Source of the DNA: Lineus longissimus
Lineage: Eukaryota > Nemertea > Pilidiophora > Heteronemertea > Lineidae
Length of the DNA stretch: 64,000 nucleotides
Direction of reading: 5' to 3'
Assembly: GCF_910592395.1 (NCBI RefSeq)
Contig: NC_088316.1
Span: forward strand, 1,860,001-1,924,000
Part shown: positions 27,301 through 36,500 of the stretch, in pieces
Layout of the letters: each line of letters begins with the position of its first letter
Position numbering within the stretch: position 1 is the first letter of the stretch
The notes under the pieces: model-generated
Databases searched by the model: none
Told to the model about the DNA's origin: nothing
The model's input: the letters and a program-made list of their open reading frames with translations, nothing else
Translations under genes and position numbers: made by a program

Positions 27301-30300
27301 CCCTCAATGTGATACAGAAATTACTTTTCATCCCCACTGGCTCTCATCAGCTTCTATTCCCCTTGTCCTTGACCCTATGCAAGTTTTGACCTTGACATTT
27401 CAGGCAACAAGGAAGAAAAACCGTTACTTGAGAAAGCAAGAGGAATCCTAAGTGTTTATGACCTTGACCTTTATATACTGACCTTGAACTGTCCAATGTA
27501 TTTGACCTTGAACTTGCTTCTTAATGCAGGCATAAACGAAGAAAAACGGCACGTAGAGTTGATGGACGGAATTGAGCACACGCCTCATTTAAAACACGCT
27601 GAAACTCAGGAGAAAAACCCCCTTCCTGATGCTGGCAGTATGTACAGTTTGCCAAAATGGCCGCCACCTCAATTCCTTTTTTCTTGCCCTTGTTTTATCA
27701 ATCTTTTTTCGATTTGTGTCTATGTATACATGCTTCCAGAAATTGGTGGCTCGCATTGGAACTAACTTTTTCCCCCTTGTCCGTCATCAAAGGCATTCAA
27801 GTGTGTTGGTCAACCATGACTATCTCCTTTGTCCCTCCACCATAAGGCCTAGTTTCCCCTTATGACATCACTATTTTGGACACTCAGCACCCCATTTCTG
27901 GAAAGGTGTATACTACTTGATCTTAGCCCGATTGTCAGCATGATTTATAGACTTTAGTCTAAATTCTCTTGGTGTGTTTTTTCTATACTTTTTCTCCCGA
28001 GTGTTCTTCTTTCTATCAGTTAACCCTCTCCTCTCCTGCCTCTGGCTTGGGAGGGGCGGGGAAGACTGACATCACATACGCATAAAACGTTGCATGTGCA
28101 TAAGACTTACATATTAGTCATCAGAACTTTACAGCGCATATTTAATCTATGGAGGCAGTCGTAAATTCTGTTTTATTTGAGCTCTAGTTTTATTGTATCC
28201 TGCATAATGTTTTGCCAGTTTTTAATTTCTTTTTCTATGTTGTTTACAAAATATTTGGTATTGAAAGTTTAGATCTAAAAATAGATGTGTTTACCCAGTA
28301 CATTATTCTGTATTCAACCATGACGCCATGAGAAGAGTAATACTTTCTACGATTCGATGTCAGTCCATTTTATTTGTACACACAGCTGTCATGGTATATT
28401 CCCGGGACACCAGAAAGCTCATTTACATAAATTGGCGTGATAAGCGGCAGATATGTGCAGCATCTGCCTCTGTTGATTTCTTTTTCTTTCTGTAACTGGA
28501 ATTTTGTCTTTGAGATCAGTGTGACACTGAGAAGACAGGTCTTGACATCAGCATAGTCACAGCTTGTGACATAATACAAAATGGATATGGAATATAGATA
28601 CTGCCGAGGCGCCACCTACCCTTAACATTTTAAATTAGCTCTGTTGTTTCACCGCAGGATTGGCAAGATGGGTGGGTTATATTCATCAGTCAAGGGTAAG
28701 GGTCAATCAGAGTGTACACAGCGCTCATTTGTGTCCCTGTTACTCCTATTGTTGTAAGCCCAATGCCACGCTTAGCTCATCATTATCTAACCGAACAGAT
28801 ACCTCATGCACCAGTTACATATGAATTATGCGGTTAATAACATAATCGACCTTCATTTGAATAGGCCTATAGGATGGTATGAGTCATTCGAGAGTAGAAA
28901 ATAATGGCATATCTGTCCAGAAGTGTTGATGCATAAACCTTGCCTGTACAAACTTTTGGGGGTATGCTGGGTGGAGGAAAATGGGTGTTTTATCAAAGTA
29001 CATAGGCCTGCCTTCTTAGGGTTGTGAGGTTTTGCGTTTAAATTCTCTCCATCGCACATGATAAATTGTGTGATTTCATGATAGCGGTCAATCTGCCTTC
29101 ACTCTTTTTTGAGGGGGAATTTTCAGCTTCTAGTCTCGTAGCTGTTGCCTGGTGACAAGGTGAGACAAGCCGGTTTGATTTTGGAGGTTTCTCCCCGAGA
29201 CTGGTTGCCTCCCAGGGCCAGGGAGGCCAGTCTTCCCCCAGACTTGTACACAAGTAACAGCTGATCACCTCACTGGCCCAACCCTGGTGAGGCAATCTTA
29301 TATCTTGTCGCTTATCTAGAAATAGTACAGAACTATTTCCAAACAGCGGGTAGGACCATATGTTGCTAGTGGCAGCTGCGGAATCATGAATAGGAAACTG
29401 GGCCTGGTGTAATAGATTGGTCAATAGCTATTGTTTGCCTGCAGGCCCTGGGGATGCAGAGTAAATAGTGCCAGCACATCAAGGCCTATGATTTGATGGG
29501 CAAATTGGGAAAATGGAATGAAATTTTCATTTGGTGATCATGGCTGTTGATGAAGAGTAAATAATGAATGTGATATCTAGGTCTGTCATGTGTACTTTAG
29601 TCGAAAGCCTGCCAAATGGTCAGTTTTGTCACAGTGTTGTCATTTCTTTGGTGGCAATATCCCTCCCTCCTCCTTCATTTTGAAGATCAAACCTGAAGCT
29701 GATTAAAGAGTCCTTAAATCGAGTTTGAAGGAGGTTCTTTTGCACAGACACCTCCCTTGCTGACCTCAAATCAAAAACTTATTTGAGGATCCATTTTGGA
29801 GCCGTTTTGGCCCTGGGTACAGGGATTTGAGAGGGCTTGAAGGCCATGTCGAGGGCACCAACTGCCATGGCAGTGGTGGCAACAGCTGAATCCGCGCCCT
29901 GCCCTTGATACCAAAGTATGAAGTGGTAAAACTCATTGGGAATGTCCATCAGAGATCATTACAAACGGGGACCAGGCCGATGGATGAGGCTACACCCTCA
30001 TCTACTATACTGCAGCTCTGTCTGAAACTAGTGTTATGCTCTTGCACTTCTTGATTAGAATCAAATTTATAGTTTGAGTCTAGGAATGGCTGATTTGCCA
30101 CTTGAACTATGCCCTACATTGCCAAAACATGTGTATCCATTTACAGTTATAATTTTCCTGGTTAATTCATGGCCATTATGTCTACTGTATGTATAATTAC
30201 ATGAAAATCACTGTCCTAGTTTAGTAACAGGCCTGCATATATCCTGATTGGAAGAAGTCTCTTCCTTGATTCGGAATATGGGCTTGGCTTTTAAATGATG

Positions 30301-33300
30301 ATTGTTATGACCTGAAAGTTGACTGGTGTCTCAAAGCTTTTGTTGTAGTGCAACATCTTTGTCAATGAGTATACCCACTATGCATATCAATACGGGACTA
30401 TTCTAAAACACCTCGATTGCTAAATCGTTTTCCATGTATTTTGCACTGCACCTCAGTATGGCTGCAGCGGTTAGGGTTTTGCAACCTTAACCGCTTAAGT
30501 TGGTACAAAATATAGAAGCAGTCAAAATATGATTTGTGTGTCAGTTTGAAGTCCTTAGATTCATACCTCACTGGAAGTATTGAGTGTTGAGTATAGATTT
30601 AGAAGTTTTGATTGCCTCATGTCCTATAGTGAAAGACTAAGTATTAAACAAGCCTATAAATTGATAAGACATGCCTGATGGTATCTGATAGGCCTGCACA
30701 CTTCCCCTCCTTCAGCCACTTAGTCAGTTACTTCCTTCTTTTCATCATTAATGCACTTATTCAGTTACATGGTTGTGTTCATTTCTTCAAAATGTCACAA
30801 ATATCGAATGTCGATGTTATTTGCAAAGTCAAAGCTAATATACATGTACATCAATGACTGTATTTCGCATCTCAATATAGACCTCAATACAAAAGTAAAG
30901 GCCATAGATGCGATGAAGGAGAAAATCAATTCATTTCTTATATTCATCCTCGATAATGAAAATGTTCAGTGATGATCAGAAGCTGTTATTGACAAGTTGC
31001 ATATCATGTTTAATCTGAATCAGGGGAAAATTAGTTTGATTTATGTGAGTTGAAATATGAATTGCCTAAAAAGGCTCAGATGCCGCAACAGGATTTAGTC
31101 TTGAAGTGTTGATACTTGAAATCAGAGATCACATCGTTCCGCACAATGGCTGCCACATGTGGCTGAGACGAGGAAGCGAAGGTGGTTCGACCACGTGACA
31201 AGAGCCAAGGGAAACCTAGCGAACACCATCCTGCAGGGCACAGAAGAAGGCAACCAAAGACGCGGCCGACCAAGTTGGACGATGTCAAGGAATGGATGGG
31301 AAAAAGGACCAGAGATCTGATCCGCCTCGCTGAGGATAGACAACTATGGTGTCACATAGTCAACTGTACAGGGTCGCCCCTATTGCCGCTTGGCTGTGGG
31401 ATTCATTGATGGATATAACCATACTTTTCAGCCCCAAAAAGCAACTGCTCGATCTAAGCGATTCCCACTGATTTCTACGCGTTATTTGGGAAGACATTGT
31501 CTATCAGAACCTTGCAAATCAATAAGGCTTTTAAAATAATTGGAAATTATGTTGGCGTCACTGTAGGTAGCATGCTTTCATCTGCACTTGATCTAAAATT
31601 TTGTTTCAGCAAAGAAAAATGTGTTTATTTACTACTTTTTAGATCTTATTCCTTTCTTTAGAGTCTGCTGATGATATTTTCAATCTTTGTTGTGTCCTTG
31701 CCCCAGAATGACCTTGAATTCTCGTGACCATGACCTTTCTGTTGTACTCTGACCTTCGTGTATCCTTGACCTTTACCCTTCAGGCATTAGGGAAGAAAAG
31801 CAACGTCAACAGTTGATGAATGGAATCGCTGAAAATGTCAAGCCAAAACATCATGTTGAATATCATGAAAAAATTGTCCTTCCTGATGCTGAGAGTACGT
31901 TTTGCAAATATTAGCATCCGGTGTGACTTAAAACTAACAGCTTGAATCATCATTTCTTGTGTGATAACAAATTTACTGGATGTTTCTGATAAACTAAATC
32001 ATGTCTGATCATACCTAACTGTTGTTCTTCCCAGTTCTTGCTTATTAACTAATCCAGTGTGACCTTCAAGTGGCCTTGACCTTTCCATACACTATAGGTT
32101 GACCTTTGCATGACCTTGACTTTAACTCTTTCAGGTATAAAGGAGGAAAAACAACACCAACAGCTGATGGACGGCATCGAGCACACACCTTCATTAAAAC
32201 ATGCGGAAACTCAGGAGAAAAATCCTCTCCCTGATGCGAATAGTATGTAACATACACGCGCATGAATATCCAGAATCAATCAATCAATCATAGTTGATCA
32301 CTAAGTTGATGGTCTAAAACGTCACCGCAACTGACAACAAAATGTATTCTTGATGTGTTGTCAGTTGGTGTGATGTTTAATCGATTGATTGGGAGATTGA
32401 TTGATTGATTCTGGATCATCATGCGCTTGTGGTCACATGCGTGCATGTTGTGACATCACTGTACTTGTTGTAGCCTTGTTTTGATTACTTTTGAAACATG
32501 TGTATGGTTCTATTCTTTACTTGAATTGCATGGTGTGTTTTTATTTGTGTTGAAGACTGTTCTGTGATTATATGAGTAATACTAAGAGAAGTACTCTTCC
32601 ATAGATAGATATAGCTGGGGAACACTAGAAAATCAGGACCTCACTATAATAGTTTGACTTCATATCATTTTTTTAACAATAAAGAGATTTTTTGTAATTT
32701 GTCGATTGCGTTTTCATGTTGTTTGCTCGGCATGTTGTTGTTTTGTCGTAATGGATTACCTTGATGTTGAAAGAGTCTCGCACAAGGAAGTGGCCAAGAA
32801 AAAAGTCCTCAGATGGTTCTGGCGTAACGGCTGTTTTCATATCAGCTGGAAATGCTACGGCAAACTGGTAATTGATACAGCTGCTATAAGATGATACTGC
32901 TTTTAGCGAACCATGCTTCATGGTACCTTTTTGTATCATCACCATCAGTGCTACAGCAGGCTATTGATACTGTCAATTTCTGTCTAAAATCATTTCTGTT
33001 GTTTTGTCATAATGTAATTGGTTGGTCATTGCTTTGATTGTCGATAGTGACGAAGTACTTTGCTTGAAACGTAAAGTCTGGACTCATGATTATGACACAG
33101 AACTCATTTTGTCGCCACGTCCGTAATGACATTATTCAAGGTAAAAATGTGACAATGATGTGAGTAAATTTTTGCAATGACGTTGCAAGATGGTAAGTCC
33201 TGACTCAACCTCGTCAGAGATGGTCCAAATGTATCTTTCTACTTCATGTGTGTTCTCTTTTTAGCAATAAAGACCGAGAAGGTCCAGCAGGGCGTGATGA

Positions 33301-33540
33301 AGGGTATTGAAGGATTCACTCCCGATCAACTCAAACATTCAGAAACGCAGGAAAAGAATACATTGCCAACTAAGGAAGGTGAGCAAAGTACTACTGTATG
33401 AACTATCTCGTCTTGTGTTTCGATACACATTTCTTGTAAAAGCAATAAAATACTGGTGTTTTTTGAGGCACCCTGTATTAACACATTTTCTCCTCATTCT
33501 CGTCATTTCAGTTATCGCCCAAGAGAAAGCGTCATCGTAA
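8676..33540 (+). CDS. Nine-repeat beta-thymosin (WH2-type actin-binding) protein, 10 coding exons
   Basis: Exons: 8676-8793, 21495-21608, 23159-23269, 25012-25122, 26017-26127, 27530-27637, 31784-31894, 32135-32242, 33265-33378, 33512-33540. They join to 1,035 nt, 344 residues plus TAA. Exons 1-9 each encode one 36-39 residue repeat with the core LKHxETQEKxxLP; exon 10 adds VIAQEKASS. This is the family of ciboulot/tetrathymosin, cytoplasmic proteins that bind G-actin through an N-terminal helix and the LKKT/LKHxET motif. All introns are phase 1 with GT..AG ends, so single exons can be skipped without frame loss. The start was chosen because CCAAAATGG fits a Kozak site and the exon follows an acceptor at 8639. 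Repeats 4 (LRHTKTVVKNVLP) and 7 (KHHVEYHEKIVLP) are degenerate. A decayed extra repeat precedes exon 6. A single-domain beta-thymosin lies convergently downstream. Confidence 0.93.
9222..10337. repeat. ~1.1-kb repeat with (GTC)n head and three ~300-bp internal units
   Basis: It starts TAGCTCACCTC and ends GAGGTGAGC, a short inverted pair. After a GTC trinucleotide run (about 9266-9330) come three diverged units. Each holds a GGTACACATGTACC-like box, ACCAGGGGGC, and a TTTGACCTNCTTTTCAAGGTCACAGAGGTCAAA block (given here as positions 9579-9606, 9876-9904 and 10193-10220). It looks like a dispersed non-autonomous element of a kind common in marine invertebrates; class unknown. No ORF of note. Confidence 0.6.
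10862..11012 (-). repeat. Degenerate SINE-like segment
   Basis: Read on the minus strand it has AGGAGGTCATCGG, a B-box-like string, followed by CCTTGAGCAAGTCACTCAACC, the type of body seen in tRNA-derived SINEs. Partial and diverged. Confidence 0.4.
13829..13862. other. Perfect 12-bp inverted repeat with 10-nt loop
   Basis: TTATGGTTGCCA and its exact complement are separated by TACCGTAACG. It lies in the first thymosin intron, with no gene or terminator context to explain it. Confidence 0.7.
14492..14605 (+). mobile_element. tRNA-derived SINE (5' part)
   Basis: A-box-like TAGCCTTGTGGTTAGTTAACG is followed about 45 bp later by B-box GGGTTCGATCC (14548-14558), the layout of an RNA polymerase III promoter in a tRNA head. 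The tail reads TGGATGAACCGGCGTGGC. A second copy of the same family lies at 61403. Confidence 0.65.
15434..15683 (-). mobile_element. tRNA-derived SINE with (ATT)n tail
   Basis: On the minus strand it begins GGGGCAACGGTAGCGCAGTGG (A box), then GGGTTCGACTCCC (B box at 15619-15629). The body includes CAAAGCGCTTTGAGCG and a GTGCTTTATAAAA-like stretch, ending in ATT repeats (15434-15449). A CAT triplet sits where the anticodon would be. It is not a functional tRNA: the acceptor stem does not close. Confidence 0.75.
16919..17092 (+). mobile_element. Tigger/mariner-like MITE, copy in thymosin intron 1
   Basis: Family hallmark GTCCTTAATAGAGAGGTGTCC with TIR end GATTCCACTGTA. Interior contains CAATTTGGGACCCAAACTA. 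The ends resemble CAGTGGAACC-type TIRs flanked by TA, as in pogo/Tigger elements. Confidence 0.7.
17835..18336. mobile_element. ~500-bp foldback element with internal tandem units
   Basis: The outer arms of about 110 bp begin TATGGGCGGTTATTTCCGC and end with the exact complement. Inside each arm a unit reading AATAGACGTTTGGTGGCGC is repeated several times, with diverged forms. The element is flanked by CCCTAC(TA) at 17829 and 18337, a likely 6-8 bp target duplication. No coding capacity; superfamily not assigned. Confidence 0.8.
18837..18893 (+). repeat. 29-bp direct duplication
   Basis: GTTTCATGAAGCAGAGTTCC and the next eight bases occur twice, 29 bp apart, with no mismatch in the 28-base unit. 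Probably a recent slippage event. Confidence 0.85.
19910..20130. mobile_element. 221-bp hairpin MITE, copy 1
   Basis: Two ~98-bp arms, starting GTGACTCGCTCTACCAAAAC and ending GTAGAGCGGGTCAC, surround a short loop (TCTATTACAAACTGATTTGG). Flanked by AAAT at 19906-19909 and 20131-20134. Slightly more diverged than the other two copies. Confidence 0.9.
23474..23694. mobile_element. 221-bp hairpin MITE, copy 2
   Basis: Same length and sequence as the copies at 19910 and 54147, with nearly perfect arms. Flanked by ATTT at 23470-23473 and 23695-23698. It sits in the thymosin array intron after exon 3. Confidence 0.92.
24556..24812 (+). mobile_element. Tigger/mariner-like MITE, two adjacent partial copies
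   Basis: Two heads (GTAAACCTCTCTAATC near 24559 and AGTAACCTCTCTAATC near 24656) precede one full body with TTTGGGACCAAAATC and CCTTAATAGAGA. It looks like one insertion into, or a tandem duplication of, another copy. Confidence 0.65.
26870..27100 (+). repeat. ~70-bp tandem repeat, three diverged units
   Basis: The unit contains GCTTCTAATTGTCATA, then GTGACACTTCTTGCAAATG. It is found three times, in the intron before thymosin exon 6. Confidence 0.7.
27404..27529 (+). pseudogene. Decayed thymosin repeat (vestigial or alternative exon 5' to exon 6)
   Basis: After an acceptor-like TTGACATTTCAG the frame reads NKEEKPLLEKARGIL. This parallels the start of repeats 6-8 (for example IKEEKQHQQLMDGI), in the phase a true repeat exon would have. 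The actin-binding LKHxETQEK half is gone, replaced by TGACCTTGA-rich sequence. The frame stays open through the intron into exon 6, so use of the acceptor at 27403 would give a longer exon 6 (27404-27637, 78 codons) without a stop. Confidence 0.55.
27725..27912 (-). mobile_element. ~187-bp TA-ended MITE, copy 3
   Basis: Inverted relative to copies at 6429 and 7504: begins TATACATGCTTCCAGAAATT and ends TTTCTGGAAAGGTGTATA. Lies in the intron after thymosin exon 6. Confidence 0.8.
31150..31375 (+). mobile_element. Fragment of a non-LTR retrotransposon (RT ORF C-terminus)
   Basis: Conceptual translation gives RKRRWFDHVTRAKGNLANTI then, in another frame, DDVKEWMGKRTRDLIRLAED. This is the pattern of the C-terminal tail of LINE-type endonuclease/reverse transcriptase ORFs (WFGHV, then RGRPxxxWxDDV). 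A frameshift near 31270 and the lack of the catalytic domains make it a dead remnant. It lies in the thymosin array intron between exons 6 and 7. Confidence 0.7.
32258..32426. mobile_element. 169-bp foldback next to thymosin exon 8
   Basis: The outer arms GCGCATGAATATCCAGAATC... and ...GATTCTGGATCATCATGCGC pair imperfectly. An inner pair, CAACTGACAAC with GTTGTCAGTTG, also folds. It starts 16 bases after the exon 8 donor (32243). Confidence 0.7.
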
Positions 33541-36500
33541 ATCATCCGAAACCGCGGCGATGGCAACTATGCATTGTACACGAGAAGTAGGAAAGCAATC
33601 ATGACCATTATTGCATGTAGTCATATTATAACCTAGGTCCCAGGTTGACCAGTCACGCTGGGTTCAAGGTTTACTTAGGTTTTTGGATACGTTCATACAT
33701 TCATATAGCCTGTAGTGCCATTATTGCGATATATTTGTGAAGACCGACCTTGGGGATTTCTAACCTTGACCTTCCAGAAGGAAAGTAATGACCTTGACCT
33801 TCCAGACGGAAAGACCTTGAACTTGAGAGGAAGCTAATGCATGGAGATGTGCTCTTAGAAATCTAGCAAGGCAGAGAAATGTCACCTACCTTCTTGGGAA
33901 GTCAGGAGTTAACCCCATTGGCGTGATTCGTACAGTTTCTATGGTTCCCTGGTCAATTTTCATGTCGGTTTCTCATTCTTGCCAAACTCTGGTGAGCCTG
34001 TTTATTTCCATCTTAAATGTGATTGAGTCAAAGAAAGTGCAATTTATTTAAGTGTCTTGCAGCTGGGTCCAAAACTGGAATAGTTGGACCAATTTTTTGG
34101 TGACGAGGTGTTTCTCCTCCCACATTATGATGGCGTCAGTGCCTTGGTGGCTGGCTGGTGTTTTCTCATGTCTTTAGTTTATAATGTGCTAGTGAGGTGC
34201 TATCTGGAAAGTTAAACCCATCTGAAAAGCTAACTATAAAACAATATTACTTATCCTCTGTTTACAGTCTTTTAAAATGAGGTGCTGAGTCAGATCCGCA
34301 GTGTTGTAACGTTTCCTGAAAGGAACTGTCCGCCAGTTTTCAAAGCACAATGGTGCCTCTACCTACTTTAGCGTAAAAATCATATGTTCATCTTCGATTA
34401 AATACCCCAATTGTTTTCATTAAACTTTTTCAGTGCGTCAGTTGTCTGCCCTATTTATTTAAAGTATTGACCTTTATTTTGTGATGAGGTACCTATGTTT
34501 CGAATATCTTTTTGAAGTAATTGAAAAAATTCAGGTGCTGTTTTGTGTACTTTTGTATTCACTGAAACCACTCAAAGTCACTTTGCCATTTGATCCATTT
34601 GTATTGCTGGTTGACCCATTTGTATTGCCATTTGATCCATTTGTGTTGCCCTTTGATCCATTTGTGTTGCCATTTGACCCATTTGTATTGCCATTTGGCC
34701 CATTTGTGTTGCCCTTTGACCCATTTGTATATGCTGTTTGACCATACTTTGTCAACCAGGTAAAGGCAAATCCTTCACACATTTACACCAAAAATACTGT
34801 ACTTAGTGCTGACCTGGCTGATCCCTGGTTCACAGATCACCAGGATATATCAGTGTCTATCTTTTGCCAGGTCAGCAAAGTGGTTCTGCTGAGATCTTAA
34901 CCGAGCTGTGTTCCTTTTAACACCTATCTTGGAGCTTGAAATCTTCATATCCACTATTTTGCAAATGAGCTAAACGGCAAAGTGTTCTTTCACCGTACTT
35001 AATTCGCATCTTGTACAGATGAGTGTTGTCTTTTCATAACTCACATAATATTCGAGTGGGTCCAGGATTTCCAATTTTTGAGGGTCAGTTTTTCAAAATT
35101 CATGGATTGTTTTGCTGTGTCCAACACTGATCCATTCGTTGCCGCTTCAGTAAAGAACTTTCTATCACTGAATAAAGTGTCAGTTGGGGAGGACCCAGTC
35201 GAATGGAACCTTTTAAAATCCTGGTCTCAGCTGATCTTAGTTAGTAATTTTGATATTAGGAATTGTAAATACATCGTTTTGTGAAAGTTTCCAGCGTGTT
35301 CAATCATAGGAAATGTGCTATAGTGAAATGAGAGGGTACTGCCTGTGTTTTAAGTTTCGGTGGAAGTCCTTCTTGATTATATTTATAGTAGAGAAATGAC
35401 GTTGATGATTATTGTAACAGATCAACTGCTAGCTTCTTTGAAATGCCTTCAAAGAGTTGCTGTGCCAAATAAGCTTGAACGTAAGTAGGTTAACTGGGTC
35501 AGGTTTTATGCACATCCATGCGAGCTCTTCAGGACGAGCAGTGACAGTGTCATCTGAGGAAAATGACAAATATCTTCAAAGTGCGCCGCCTTTATTTCTG
35601 CAAGATTTCACAATAAACTGATTATCAATGGATGTCCCAAACGTATGAATGCATATCCTAAAAAGCGTAAATGCACCATTGATAAAATCTTTACATTTAC
35701 ACCCATATTTTTCCACTCGGATAAACACCAATTATCTGGAATCAGGAAGATTTCCTTGAGTGCATGGAAAATAGACCTCATCATTGTGGTTCCTCTTCAT
35801 GCCTTTGTGAGAAATTGACCAACCCGTTTACCAGGTATTAGGTCACCCTGTTTACAAGACTATTTCAAGAGGTGTATGGCTTTTCTACTTTGGAAAATGA
35901 TCATAAATAGCACATAAGATTTCCTCAGCCAACTTTACACTAAAATCGAAAGATAAAAAGTCAGTGTTACAAATTGTACTGCTCATGATGCATACTTCAA
36001 GTGGTGTTTCAGTTGGAAAATCTTTTTTCATCTTCGTTTTGCAACAAAAAATAGATTCTCAGTTACTTGGTCCATGATAATTCAACATGATAATTCAAGT
36101 GTTTTTAAATTAACTAGATATTTTGTTGGAAAATCGATTTTTTACTCCCTCCCATCCCAAAATGTTGAAGGAAACCGACAAATTGTGCTTCTGGTTTGCA
36201 TATAATGTAAGACATCTTGAATAAACATGTATTTAATTGGTAAATATCTCGAGTTAGTCTTATTTATTTATCCCGTACACTTGCAGACATTTTTGCTGGA
36301 TTTGTGAACACAACCAATGTGAGAACAGAGTTTGCATTCATAGATTCTCAATTTGCATTTTTATTGCCCCACTCTGTACGGTCAAAGTCTTCCTTGATCT
36401 TATTGATCTGGTAGTCCACTGGTGCCCATACACATAGCCCCGTGCACTGTACTAATGTAGTGGAATGGTTGGATCATATGGAATTGGGCTATGACCGGTC

